DNA from: Streptomyces sp. CBMA152
GTDB taxonomy: Bacteria; Actinomycetota; Actinomycetes; Streptomycetales; Streptomycetaceae
DNA length: 64,000 bases
Reading direction: 5' to 3'
NCBI RefSeq assembly: GCF_014596475.1
Contig: NZ_MECJ01000028.1
Span: 372,001 to 436,000 of the forward strand
This document shows positions 32,819 to 40,795 of this stretch, one piece after another (position 1 is the first letter of the stretch; each line of letters starts with the position of its first letter). The notes below the pieces were generated by a model. That model was not told the DNA's origin. It did no database searches and saw only the letters and a program-made list of their open reading frames with translations. The translations under genes and the position numbers were made by a program.

Positions 32819-33162
32819 GCGGGGTTGGCCCCACCCCGCCCCTTCCCGAAAGCCCTGGGCGGGCGGCCGGTTCCTTTGGCTGCGGCCCGGTGGGGGCTGA
32901 GCGCGCAGTTCCCCGCGCCCCTAAATACCTAGGGGCGCGGGGAACTGCGCGAGCAACCCAGCACGGTCCGCACACAAACGGGGTGCAGGGGCCGCAGGCC
33001 CCGCCGGGGGTCAGGGGCGGAGCCCCCGAGGGGTGCAGGGGCGCAGCCCCGCTCGGGGTCCGGGGGCGTAGCCCCCCGGGAAACCCTCCCCCACCCACCC
33101 CCGGAGGGTTTAGGGAAGGGGCGGGGTGGGGTGACCCCCAACGGACTTCTTCCGCGCGGGCG
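32819..33162. repeat. Repeat-packed intergenic region: paired dispersed repeats and a five-hairpin array
   Basis: Two facing copies of the dispersed repeat form a perfect 22-bp inverted repeat (32902-32923 and 32930-32951) with an AATACC loop, a strong bidirectional terminator after rocD. Then come regularly spaced small hairpins: GGGGCC-GCA-GGCCCC (32988-33002), GGGGC-GGA-GCCCC (33014-33026), GGGGC-GCA-GCCCC (33038-33050), GGGGGC-GTA-GCCCCC (33062-33076), and AAACCCTCC/GGAGGGTTT (33081-33089/33103-33111). The first four start 24-26 bp apart. A GC-rich tail at 33095-33131 recurs inverted at 36335-36373. No gene lies here. Confidence 0.8.
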
Positions 33163-33198
33163 TTGACAATCAACATGGTCCAGACCAATGATGCCGCC
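33163..33198 (+). promoter_or_regulatory. Predicted leaderless promoter of the polysaccharide deacetylase gene
   Basis: TTGACA (33163-33168) and AATGAT (33187-33192) are separated by 18 bp, and the -10 ends 6 nt before the ATG at 33199. This decides against the in-frame ATG at 33175, which would lie inside the promoter. Confidence 0.6.
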
Positions 33199-33894
33199 AT
33201 GCCGAGACCCCGCACCGCGCGCCCCGCCCCGTCGCCCCGCGCAGCGTTCGCCCTGCTCGTATCCCTCCTAGCCATCATCGGGATCGGCGGGCCCGCCCAG
33301 GCCACGGACTGGCCCGAGCCCGTGCCCGTCGTGTCGCACGTCGACACCGCCGACCCGGTCGTCTTCATCACGATCGACGACGGCTGGACCCACGACCCCG
33401 CCGCCCAGAAGCTCCTGCTCGACCGGCAGGTACCCGCCTCGCTGTTCATCCTGCCGGGGGCGTACGCGTACGATCCCGGCTACTTCCGCACCCTGCTCGA
33501 CCACACGCCCGCGCGGATGGAGAACCACACCGTCGACCACCCCGATCTGACCACGCTCGACGCGGCGGGCCAGCGCGCGCAGCTGTGCGGGGCCCGGGAC
33601 CGGACGCTGACGCAGTTCGGGGCCGAGCCGAGGCTGGCGCGGCCGCCGTACGGCACGTACAACGACACCACCCGGACGACGGCCCGCGCCTGCGGCGCGA
33701 AGGCGCTGGTGACCTGGACGTACGACTTCACGACCTGGGGTCAATGGACGCCGCCCACACCGAAGTTGAAGGCGGGTGACATCGTGCTGCTGCACTTCAA
33801 CGACACCGTCGACGCCGACCTGACGCGGGCGCTCGCCGCCGCCGACGCGGCCGGGCTGCGGCCCGCGCAACTGCGGGACTACATCCCGGAGTAG
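33199..33894 (+). CDS. Secreted polysaccharide deacetylase (NodB/CE4)
   Basis: A 231-residue exported metal-dependent deacetylase. A signal peptide (AAFALLVSLLAIIGIGGPAQA) precedes the mature enzyme. NodB motifs are present: VFITIDDGWTHD (motif 1, metal-binding DD), MENHTVDHPDL (motif 2, HxxxH), RPPYGTYND (motif 3), TYDFTTWGQW (motif 4) and IVLLHF (motif 5, catalytic His). It probably removes acetyl groups from peptidoglycan or another N-acetylated glycan. The start at 33199 is chosen from the promoter. Confidence 0.88.
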   Translation: MPRPRTARPAPSPRAAFALLVSLLAIIGIGGPAQATDWPEPVPVVSHVDTADPVVFITIDDGWTHDPAAQKLLLDRQVPASLFILPGAYAYDPGYFRTLLDHTPARMENHTVDHPDLTTLDAAGQRAQLCGARDRTLTQFGAEPRLARPPYGTYNDTTRTTARACGAKALVTWTYDFTTWGQWTPPTPKLKAGDIVLLHFNDTVDADLTRALAAADAAGLRPAQLRDYIPE

Positions 33895-33902
33895 GCCCCC
33901 GG

Positions 33903-35090
33903 CTACCGGATCACGTGCGGGAGGAAGCGCGCGTATCCGTCCGTGACCAGCCCCGACGACTCGCGGATGCCCAGCCCCGCCGCCTCACCGTCGACGACCC
34001 ACGCGCCCAGCACCACCCGGTTCCCCGCGAAGTCCGGGAGCGGGGACAGGGCCTGGTAGCAGTGGGGTTCCTCCGGCGGCGGGGCGGCGGGCGGGGTGCC
34101 GGGGGCGTGGACGGTCACCCCGGCGCCCTCCCGGCCGAGAAGCGGCTTGGCGACGTATCCGGAGGTGTGCGCCAGTTCGCGCGGGCCGTCGAGGTACGCA
34201 GGGAGCAGGTTCGGGTGGCCCGGGAACAGCTCCCACAGCACCGCGAGCAGCGCCTTGTTGGAGAGCAGCATCTTCCAAGCGGGCTCGATCCAGCAGGTGG
34301 TGCCGGTGCCGCCGCCGTTGTCGAGGGTGGCGAGGACGTGCGGGCCGAACCGGTCCGCGGCCAGCCACTCCCACGGGTAGAGCTTGAAGCAGCTGCGGAT
34401 GAACCGGAGGCGGTCGTCCACGAACCGGCCGGTCAGGCCGTCCCAGCCGATCCGCTCCACCGAGAGCGCCGCCGTCTCGATGCCCGCCTGCTCGGCCGTC
34501 TCGCGCAGATACGCGACGGTCATCAGGTCCTCGCCGAGCTCGTCGTCGTCCGAGTGGGCGAAGTGGAGCGGGCCGGGCGGGAGCAGCGGGGCCTGCCGCT
34601 TCCAGGCGGCGACGAGGCGTTCGTGGAGCGAGTTCCACTGGTCGGCGCCGGGGAAGCGGTCCTCCATCCAGAACCACTGCGGGCTCGCCGCCTCGACCAG
34701 CGAGGTGGGGGTGTCGGCGTTGTACTCCAGCATCTTGGCCGGGCCCGTACCGTCGTAGCGCAGGTCGAACCGGCCGTATATGGAGGGGATTTCGGCCCGG
34801 CGATGCCAGGATTCGGTCACCCGTGCCACCAGCACCGGGTCGGTGATCCCGAGATCGGCGAAGCGGTCCTTCTCCACCATGTGCGCGGCCGCCGCCAGAC
34901 ACATCCCGTGCAGCTCCTCGACGACCTCCTCCAGCGCCTCGACCTCGGGGAGCGTGAAGGAGTAGTACGCGCTCTCGTCCCAGTACGGGCGCAGCGAGTC
35001 GTCCGGGTAGCGGGTCAGGGGGTAGATCAGGCCCTGCGCCTCGACGATCTGCTGCCAGCCGGGGCGCGGGTCTATGCGGTGCCGCTGCAT
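33903..35090 (-). CDS. Glutathionylspermidine synthase-like ATP-grasp protein (YgiC-like)
   Basis: A 395-residue ATP-grasp ligase-like protein of the GSP_synth family. It contains AKMLEYNADTPTSLVEAASPQWFWMED, LHFAHSDDDELGEDLMTV, LYPWEWLAADRFG and the C-terminal ATP-binding YVAKPLLGREGAGVTVH, with an end-domain VLGAWVVDGEAAGLGIRE. E. coli YgiC and YjfC have this domain without the amidase half and do not clearly make glutathionylspermidine. Streptomyces lack glutathione, so another amide-forming role is more likely. It starts 3 bp after the stop of a small lipoprotein gene, like the ygiB-ygiC pair. Confidence 0.83.
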   Translation of the reverse strand: MQRHRIDPRPGWQQIVEAQGLIYPLTRYPDDSLRPYWDESAYYSFTLPEVEALEEVVEELHGMCLAAAAHMVEKDRFADLGITDPVLVARVTESWHRRAEIPSIYGRFDLRYDGTGPAKMLEYNADTPTSLVEAASPQWFWMEDRFPGADQWNSLHERLVAAWKRQAPLLPPGPLHFAHSDDDELGEDLMTVAYLRETAEQAGIETAALSVERIGWDGLTGRFVDDRLRFIRSCFKLYPWEWLAADRFGPHVLATLDNGGGTGTTCWIEPAWKMLLSNKALLAVLWELFPGHPNLLPAYLDGPRELAHTSGYVAKPLLGREGAGVTVHAPGTPPAAPPPEEPHCYQALSPLPDFAGNRVVLGAWVVDGEAAGLGIRESSGLVTDGYARFLPHVIR

Positions 35091-35093
35091 CGG

Positions 35094-35384
35094 TCAGCCG
35101 CCGCCGGAGCCGGAGTGGCCGCCGATGCCGCCGCGCTCGACACCGCCGGAGCCGGCCTTGGAGCCCGACTTGCCGAACGAGCCGCCGCTGAACACACCGT
35201 TGCGGCTGGAACCGCCGTAGTAGTACGAGCCGTGGCCGCCGCTCCTGCACTCGTACGACGGGAGTTCCTTGTGCGTGACGGGGTCGACGCACCGGCGGTC
35301 GGGCTCCGAGGAGCAGGCGGCGAGGGTGGCGGCGAGCATGCCCATACCGCCGAGCACCACGGTGGTGGACGCGAATCTACGCAT
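35094..35384 (-). CDS. Small glycine-rich lipoprotein
   Basis: A 96-residue protein with a lipoprotein signal (VVLGGMGMLAATLAACSS, lipobox LAAC at about residue 24). The mature part has two cysteines in RRCVDPVTHKELPSYECRSGG, then a Gly/Ser-rich tail with tyrosines (GSYYYGGSSRNGVF). The VDPVTHKELPSYEC segment resembles a motif in actinobacterial partners of YgiC-like proteins. It forms an operon with the ATP-grasp gene. Function unknown. Confidence 0.8.
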   Translation of the reverse strand: MRRFASTTVVLGGMGMLAATLAACSSEPDRRCVDPVTHKELPSYECRSGGHGSYYYGGSSRNGVFSGGSFGKSGSKAGSGGVERGGIGGHSGSGGG

Positions 35385-35501
35385 AGGTCTCTCCCCGTCG
35401 ATTTACGTACGCACACGCTTCCTGGACGTGATCCGGCCACACCTTAGTTGCTGGTTCCCGGCCACGGACGGGCGGTATCCGGCGTCCACTACAGTCCGTC
35501 C

Positions 35502-36356
35502 GTGCTCCTTGGGATGATCTGCGCGCTCGGTTCGGCGGTCTGCTACGGCACCGCGACGGTTCTTCAGGCGGTGGCGGCGCGGTCCGCGTCCGCGCCCGGG
35601 GCGGACTCCGGGGGGTCCGGGGTCGACGCCGCGTTGCTGCTGCGGGCGGTGCGCCAGTGGCGCTACATCGTCGGGCTCGGGCTCGACGGGCTCGGCTTCG
35701 TCCTCCAGATCGTCGCCCTGCGGTCAGTGCCGATCTACGCGGTCGGGGCGGCGCTCGCCTCCTCGCTCGCGGTGACGGCGGTGGTCGCGGCGCGGGTCCT
35801 CGCGGTACGGCTGTCCGGTACGGAGTGGGCGGCCGTCGCCGTCGTCTGCGCGGGCCTCGGCATGCTCGGCCTCGCGTCCGGCTCCGAGGGCCACCAGGAC
35901 GGGCCCGCCGCGCTCCCGTGGGCGCTGCTCGCGGTCGCCGCGGCGATCCTGGTGGCGGGGGCGGTCGGGGGCCGACTGCCCGATCGGGCACGGGCGTTGG
36001 TGCTCGGCCTGGGCGCGGGGTGCGGATTCGGAGTGGTGGAGGTGGCGGTCCGCCTGATCGACTCCCTCGACTTCACCAACCCGGCGTTGTACGCGCTGCT
36101 GTTGGGCGGGGGTGCGGCGTTCTTGTTGCTGACGTCGGCGCTCCAGCGCGGCTCGGTCACCACGGCGACGGCCGGGATGGTCCTGGGCGAGACGATCGGT
36201 CCTGCGCTGGTGGGGGTGGTGTGGCTGGGCGACCACACCCGGTCCGGCCTGGGCTGGCTGGCGGTGACGGGGTTCGCGGTGGCGGTCGCGGGGGCGCTGG
36301 CCCTGGCCCGCTTCGGCGAGGCCCCGGAGTCGACCCCCACCCCGCCCCTTCCCTAG
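35502..36356 (+). CDS. DMT-like multi-pass membrane transporter (EamA-type)
   Basis: A 284-residue protein with nine to ten hydrophobic helices in two halves, as in DMT transporters. The first half has MICALGSAVCYGTATVLQAVAAR and GLGLDGLGFVLQIVALRSVPIYAVGAALASSLAVTAV; the second has TSALQRGSVTTATAGMVLGETIGPALVGVVWLGD. TACAGT (35490-35495) lies 6 nt before the GTG at 35502, so a leaderless mRNA is predicted. Its last seven codons (TPTPPLP) and stop fall inside a GC-rich repeat also found at 33095-33131. Substrate unknown. Confidence 0.82.
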   Translation: MLLGMICALGSAVCYGTATVLQAVAARSASAPGADSGGSGVDAALLLRAVRQWRYIVGLGLDGLGFVLQIVALRSVPIYAVGAALASSLAVTAVVAARVLAVRLSGTEWAAVAVVCAGLGMLGLASGSEGHQDGPAALPWALLAVAAAILVAGAVGGRLPDRARALVLGLGAGCGFGVVEVAVRLIDSLDFTNPALYALLLGGGAAFLLLTSALQRGSVTTATAGMVLGETIGPALVGVVWLGDHTRSGLGWLAVTGFAVAVAGALALARFGEAPESTPTPPLP

Positions 36357-36545
36357 ACCCTCCGGGGGTGGGAGGACCCCGATTCGTCTGCGGATCGTGC
36401 TGGGTTGCTCGCGCAGTTCCCCGCGCCCCTTGATGGGCCCTTCGGGCCCTCCTGGGGGCGCGGGCGGCACGGTCCTTGATGGGCCCGAAGGGCCCTTTTA
36501 GGGGCGCGGGGAACTGCGCGACAAGCCCCCACCGGCCCGCAGGCA
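36335..36545. repeat. Composite repeat: GC-rich element and facing copies of the dispersed repeat
   Basis: 36335-36373 is an inverted copy of the element at 33095-33131. It is followed by a minus-oriented dispersed repeat (36387-36430), two small hairpins built on GGGCCCTTCGGGCCC (36435-36449) and GGGCCCGAAGGGCCC (36481-36495), and a plus-oriented dispersed repeat (36500-36545). GCGCAGTTCCCCGCGCCCCT (36411-36430) and its complement (36500-36519) can pair as a long stem, giving a likely bidirectional terminator between convergent genes. Confidence 0.8.
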
Positions 36546-36577
36546 AAGCTCGACGCGCTCCGAAATCGCGACCCGCG

Positions 36578-38008
36578 CTAAGGCAACACCCGACACAACG
36601 CATCCAGCGTCCCCGTCCAAGAGCTGTCCGTCGGTGCCGCGTACCCCACCACCAACGCGTCGCGGCCCGGTGGGAGTTCGGGGTGGCGGAAGTGGGAGAG
36701 GCCCTGGAGGGCCAGGCCCTGCCAGGCCGCGGCCTGGATCACCGCTCGCTCCGTGCCGGGTGGGAGTTCCAGGACCGCGTGCAGGCCCGCCGCGATCCCG
36801 CTCACCCGTACCTCCGGCGCACGCGCCGCCAACGCCGAGACCAGTTGGTCACGACGGCGGCGGTACCGCAGGCGCATCCCACGTACATGCCGGTCGTACG
36901 CCCCCGACGCGATGAACTCCGCCAGCGTCAGCTGGTCCAGCGCGCCGCACGACCAGTCGACCTGGCCCTTCGCCTCGGCCACCTCGCCCGCGAGCCGTTC
37001 CGGCAGCACCATCCACGCGAGGCGCAGCCCGGGGGCGAGGGACTTGCTGGCGGTGCCGAGGTAGACGACGTGCTCGGGGTCCAGGCCCTGGAGCGCCCCG
37101 ACGGGCTGGCGGTCGTAGCGGAACTCGCCGTCGTAGTCGTCCTCCAGGATCAGCCCGCCCGTCGACCGCGCCCAGTCGACCGCCGCCGAACGCCGGTCGG
37201 GTGGCAGCGCGACCCCGGCCGGGAACTGGTGCGCGGGGGTCAGCAGCACCGCCCCCAGACCTTTGTACGCCGCCGCCGACGCCAACTCCTCCGTCCGCGT
37301 GCCCACGTCGTCGAAGCCCAGCGCCGGCGTGCGCAGCCCCGCCCCGGACACCAGGTCGCGGTGCACGTCCAGGCCGTACGCCTCGACCCCGACCTCCCGT
37401 ACCCGGCGCGTCCGCAGCACCCGGCCGAGCAGCATCAGGCCGTGCACGAAACCCGCGCACACCACGATCCGCTCGGGGGCCGCGTACACCCCGCGCGCCC
37501 GCGCCAGATAGTCGGCCAGGACCGTGCGCAGCTCGATGCGGCCGCGCGGGTCGCCGTAGCCGAAGGCCTCGTGCGGCGCGGCCGTCAGCGCCCGCCGGGA
37601 CGCCTTCAGCCACTCCGCGCGCGGGAAGGACGACAGGTCGGGGGTGCCCGCGACCAGGCTGTATGTGGGTTTGCGGCGGGTGGCGGAGCGGGGCCCGGCC
37701 GGTTTGGGGGACCGGGGCGCGGCCCGCTGGGCGACCCGGGTCCCGGAGCCCTGGCGGGCGGTGAGCCAGCCCTCGGCGACGAGCTCCGCGTACGCGTCGG
37801 CCACCGTGTTGCGGGCGACGCCCAGGTCGGCGGCGAGCGAGCGCGAGGACGGCAGGCGGGTGCCGGGCGTGAGCCGTCCGGTGCGTACGGCCTCGCGCAG
37901 CGCGTCCATCAGACCGGCGCGCAGCCGGCCGCCGCCGACCTCCACATGCAGATCGACACCGAAGACTTCGGCCAGTGTTCCGGAAGAAGTGGCCCAGGAT
38001 TCCACCAT
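36578..38008 (-). CDS. MocR/PdxR-type GntR regulator with aminotransferase domain
   Basis: A 476-residue fusion. The N-terminal GntR winged helix reads LMDALREAVRTGRLTPGTRLPSSRSLAADLGVARNTVADAYAELVAEGWLTARQGSGTRV (about 33-92). The C-terminal class I aminotransferase fold has FGYGDPRGRIELRTVLADYL, LILEDDYDGEFRYD and the PLP-lysine motif YLGTASKSLAPGLR. MocR proteins use PLP as a sensor and usually control the divergent gene. Here that is an AhpD-like operon. Near-identical repeats (38011-38024 and 38075-38088) in the shared region are probable binding sites. Confidence 0.92.
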   Translation of the reverse strand: MVESWATSSGTLAEVFGVDLHVEVGGGRLRAGLMDALREAVRTGRLTPGTRLPSSRSLAADLGVARNTVADAYAELVAEGWLTARQGSGTRVAQRAAPRSPKPAGPRSATRRKPTYSLVAGTPDLSSFPRAEWLKASRRALTAAPHEAFGYGDPRGRIELRTVLADYLARARGVYAAPERIVVCAGFVHGLMLLGRVLRTRRVREVGVEAYGLDVHRDLVSGAGLRTPALGFDDVGTRTEELASAAAYKGLGAVLLTPAHQFPAGVALPPDRRSAAVDWARSTGGLILEDDYDGEFRYDRQPVGALQGLDPEHVVYLGTASKSLAPGLRLAWMVLPERLAGEVAEAKGQVDWSCGALDQLTLAEFIASGAYDRHVRGMRLRYRRRRDQLVSALAARAPEVRVSGIAAGLHAVLELPPGTERAVIQAAAWQGLALQGLSHFRHPELPPGRDALVVGYAAPTDSSWTGTLDALCRVLP

Positions 38009-38088
38009 GAAAATGGACCATACCCGTGTGACATGTGGCGCGTAGCGTCGGCTCCGTACGGGATGGGACGACGGAAATGGGACATACC
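38009..38088. promoter_or_regulatory. Probable MocR operator: two direct repeats
   Basis: AAATGGACCATACC (38011-38024) and AAATGGGACATACC (38075-38088) match at 12 of 14 positions in the same orientation, 64 bp apart. MocR proteins typically bind direct repeats, so these are good operator candidates for the divergent pair. The second touches the start of the AhpD-like gene. Confidence 0.6.
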
Positions 38089-38595
38089 GTGAGCGACGCG
38101 AACGACAGCGGGTCCGGCTCCTACGCGGCCGAGCACAGCCCCCGGCTGCACTGGGCCAAGGCCGCCCCCGAGGTCTACAAGGCCATGGTCAAGCTGGACG
38201 CGGCGGCCGGGCGCGGGGTCGACCCGGTGATCCACGAGCTGGTCAAGATCCGCGCATCCCAGCTCAACCACTGCGCCTTCTGCCTGGACATGCACACCAA
38301 GGACGCGCTGGCGGCGGGCGAGTCGGTCGAGCGGATCGTGCAGCTCAACGCGTGGGAGGAGTCGCAGCACTTCTACACCGCCAAGGAGCTCGCGGCGATC
38401 GAGCTGACCGAGGCGATCACCGTACTCACCGACGGCTTCGTCCCCGACGACGTGTACGCGCGCGCCGCCCGCCACTTCGACGAGACCGAGCTCGGCCACC
38501 TCATCGCCGCGATCACCGTGATCAACGCCTGGAACCGCTTCGGCGTCACCACGCGTATGGTCCCGGGCCACTACACCCCGGGGATGTACAAGTGA
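38089..38595 (+). CDS. AhpD-like carboxymuconolactone decarboxylase family protein, first copy
   Basis: A 168-residue all-helical protein (172 if the ATG at 38077 is used). The core ELVKIRASQLNHCAFCLDMHTKDALAAGES contains the CxxC motif with the following histidine that defines AhpD-type alkylhydroperoxidases. The rest fits the CMD fold (ELTEAITVLTDGFVPDDVYARAARHFDETELGHLIAAITVINAWNRFGV). It may reduce peroxides with its CxxC pair. It overlaps the second, paralogous copy by GTGA. Probably under MocR control. Confidence 0.87.
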   Translation: MSDANDSGSGSYAAEHSPRLHWAKAAPEVYKAMVKLDAAAGRGVDPVIHELVKIRASQLNHCAFCLDMHTKDALAAGESVERIVQLNAWEESQHFYTAKELAAIELTEAITVLTDGFVPDDVYARAARHFDETELGHLIAAITVINAWNRFGVTTRMVPGHYTPGMYK

Positions 38596-39041
38596 CCGCG
38601 CGCGGCTGGCAGGTTCCGCAGGAGGTCTATGTGGCACTCGCGGGAGTCAGCGCGGCCGCCAAGAAGGAGCTGGACCCCACGCTCGCGGAGCTGGTCATGG
38701 TCCGCGCCTCCCAGCTCAACCACTGCGCCTTCTGCCTGGACATGCACCTCGACCTCGCCCGCAGGCACGGCGAGACCGAGGGACGGCTCGATCTCGTCGC
38801 GGCCTGGCAGGAGGCCGGGGACCGCTTCAGCGAGCGTGAGCGCGCGGCCCTCGCCCTCACCGAGGGCATAACGATCCTGACCGAGGGATACGTTCCCGAC
38901 GATCTGTACCAGCAGGCCGCCAAGTACTTCGACGCGTCCGAACTCGCCCATCTCATCGCCGCGATCATCGCCATCAACAGCTGGAACCGGCTGATGGTGG
39001 CCCGCCGCACCGCACCCGGAGAGACCGAATGGCACAGCTGA
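38592..39041 (+). CDS. AhpD-like carboxymuconolactone decarboxylase family protein, second copy
   Basis: A 149-residue paralogue of the preceding gene: ELVMVRASQLNHCAFCLDMHLDLARRHGET has the same CxxC-x3-H motif, and ALTEGITILTEGYVPDDLYQQAAKYFDASELAHLIAAIIAINSWNRLMVA aligns closely. The shared blocks point to tandem duplication. The pair may form a heteromer. The GTG start overlaps the previous stop, and the next gene starts 13 bp before this one ends, so all three are one operon. Confidence 0.87.
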   Translation: MTARGWQVPQEVYVALAGVSAAAKKELDPTLAELVMVRASQLNHCAFCLDMHLDLARRHGETEGRLDLVAAWQEAGDRFSERERAALALTEGITILTEGYVPDDLYQQAAKYFDASELAHLIAAIIAINSWNRLMVARRTAPGETEWHS

Positions 39042-39760
39042 CCCCCGTCGCCGCCTTCCGCGCCCTGCACCACGGGCGCGCCCCGGGCGATCCGCTGATC
39101 CTGCCCGGGCCGTGGGACGCCGCCAGCGCCCGCGTCTTCGAGGAGGCGGGCTTCCCCGCACTCGCCACGCCGAGCGCGGGCGTTGCCGCCTCGCTCGGGT
39201 ACGCGGACGGCGAGACGCCCGGCGACGAGATGTTCGCGGCGGTCACCCGGATCGTGCGGGCCGTGTCCGTACCGGTCTCGGCGGACGTCGAGCGCGGCTA
39301 CGGCCTGTCCCCCAAGGAGCTCGTGGCCCGGATCCTGGAGACCGGCGCGGTGGGCTGCAACCTGGAGGACTCCGAGTTCGGCGCGCTGGTCGACCCGGCG
39401 CGCCACGCCGACTGGCTGGCGGAGGTGCGCGCGGAGGCCGGGGACCGGCTCTTCATCAACGCGCGCGTGGACACGTACATCATGGGCGTCCAGGACCTCG
39501 ACGCGACCATCGCGCGGGCGCGCGCGTATGTGACGGCGGGCGCGGACGGCGTCTACCCGTACGGGGCGCCCGCCGAGCATCTGCCGAAGATCGCGGCCGC
39601 CGTGCCGGCCCCGGTCAACCAGGTCGCCAAGACCGACGGCCCGACCCCGCGCCGCCTGGGCGAACTGGGCGCGGCCCGCGTCACGTTCGGCCCCGGACTC
39701 CAGGGCCGGGCGATGAACGCGGTACGGGACATCGCCCAGCAGCTGCGCACCGGCGGCTGA
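39029..39760 (+). CDS. Isocitrate lyase / PEP mutase superfamily protein
   Basis: A 243-residue TIM-barrel lyase or mutase. Characteristic blocks are LILPGPWDAASARVFEEAGFPALATPSAG, VSVPVSADVERGYG (metal-binding D-x-E-x-GYG) and NLEDSE, followed by INARVDTYIMG (INARTD-like) and GADGVYPYGAP. The KKCGH-type catalytic loop of isocitrate lyase is absent, so a different 2-oxoacid carbon-carbon or phosphonate substrate is likely. It ends the MocR-controlled operon and may act on the compound that triggers it. Confidence 0.85.
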   Translation: MAQLTPVAAFRALHHGRAPGDPLILPGPWDAASARVFEEAGFPALATPSAGVAASLGYADGETPGDEMFAAVTRIVRAVSVPVSADVERGYGLSPKELVARILETGAVGCNLEDSEFGALVDPARHADWLAEVRAEAGDRLFINARVDTYIMGVQDLDATIARARAYVTAGADGVYPYGAPAEHLPKIAAAVPAPVNQVAKTDGPTPRRLGELGAARVTFGPGLQGRAMNAVRDIAQQLRTGG

Positions 39761-39778
39761 CCACACCCGGCCCGGCGC

Positions 39779-40792
39779 TCAGCGCGGTGTGAACGCGTCG
39801 AGCGCCGCGTTCAGGACCGCCGTCAGCGCGGACCCGTCGGCGGTGGGCCCGGAGACCAGGACCGTGTACGGGACCCCGTTCGCGGCGACGAAGGCACGGG
39901 CGACGCCCTGGACGCGTACGCCCGTACTGGTCCGGTCGTACGCGTAGACCAGCTCGGCCTCGTCCGCTCTGGTCACCTCGGTCATCCGGCGCAGGCTGAT
40001 CTGCTGGTACCCGGGGTTCGCGGCAAGGTCGCCCGAGGTGATGCTGAGCGCGTTGTACGGGGTGATGCCCGGTTCCGTCAGGCGGTAGATCTGGAGCAGA
40101 TCCGCCTGGTCGGGCGAGCGGTACAGCGCGCTGCCGCGCTCCTGCATGCGGGTCCAGCCGTCGTGTACGGCGACGCTCCAGCCGAGGGTGTCGTTCACCA
40201 GGTGGTAGCCGCCCGGCACGGGGACGGTGGCCGGGGAGGCGGACGGGCTCTGGGTCGGTTCGCTGGTGGAGCCGTAGGTGCCGGTGTCGGTGGGTTCGGC
40301 CGTCGAGCCGTACGTGGGGCCGACCGTGGGCGTATCGCTCGGGGTGCCCGTCGGCGTGTCCGTCGTACCGTCCTGCGGCGCGGACTGCGACGCCGAGGCC
40401 GACGAGACCGCGCCGGATCCCGAACCGCCGTCCCTGCCCCACAACATCCAGCCGCCGACCGCGCCGCCCGCGAGCACCACGGCCGCCACGGCCGCGACCA
40501 CCAGCCGCTGCCGCTGCCTTTGCCGCTGCCGCCAGGCCGGGTCGGCGGGGGCGTAGGGCGAGTACACCGGCTCCCTCGGCAGCTCGTACCCGGCCTGCGT
40601 CTCGCCCTCGTACGCATACGAAGGCGACTCGTACGACGGTGTCTCGTGCGGCGGGACCGGCGGGCCGAACGCAGGTGGTGCCGGGGGCGGCGGGGGTACC
40701 GGCGCGCCATAGCGGCGGGGCGGGGGTTCGCCCTGCTCCCAGCTCTGTGTCTCGTCGTTCCAGTGGGCGCCGCCACCACCTCGTGCGCTCAT
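39779..40792 (-). CDS. Membrane protein with Pro-rich cytoplasmic N-terminus and extracytoplasmic domain
   Basis: A 337-residue protein. Residues 1-90 are Pro/Tyr-rich (RRYGAPVPPPPPAPPAF), followed by an Arg/Gln stretch and one transmembrane helix (LVVAAVAAVVLAGGAVGGWML). A Ser/Thr/Pro-rich linker leads to a folded outer domain of about 140 residues (YHLVNDTLGWSVAVHDGW ... AVLNAALDAFTPR). The outer domain, with its VNDxLGWSVAVPxGW-like opening, resembles domains found after serine/threonine-kinase-like or regulatory N-termini in Streptomyces. No kinase domain is present. It is last in a three-gene operon, 3 bp after the upstream gene. Confidence 0.75.
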   Translation of the reverse strand: MSARGGGGAHWNDETQSWEQGEPPPRRYGAPVPPPPPAPPAFGPPVPPHETPSYESPSYAYEGETQAGYELPREPVYSPYAPADPAWRQRQRQRQRLVVAAVAAVVLAGGAVGGWMLWGRDGGSGSGAVSSASASQSAPQDGTTDTPTGTPSDTPTVGPTYGSTAEPTDTGTYGSTSEPTQSPSASPATVPVPGGYHLVNDTLGWSVAVHDGWTRMQERGSALYRSPDQADLLQIYRLTEPGITPYNALSITSGDLAANPGYQQISLRRMTEVTRADEAELVYAYDRTSTGVRVQGVARAFVAANGVPYTVLVSGPTADGSALTAVLNAALDAFTPR

Positions 40793-40795
40793 GGC

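Noticed and set aside
32988..33111. CRISPR-like array
   Set aside because: Units are short palindromes with 9-11-bp GC-rich spacers and no cas genes are nearby.
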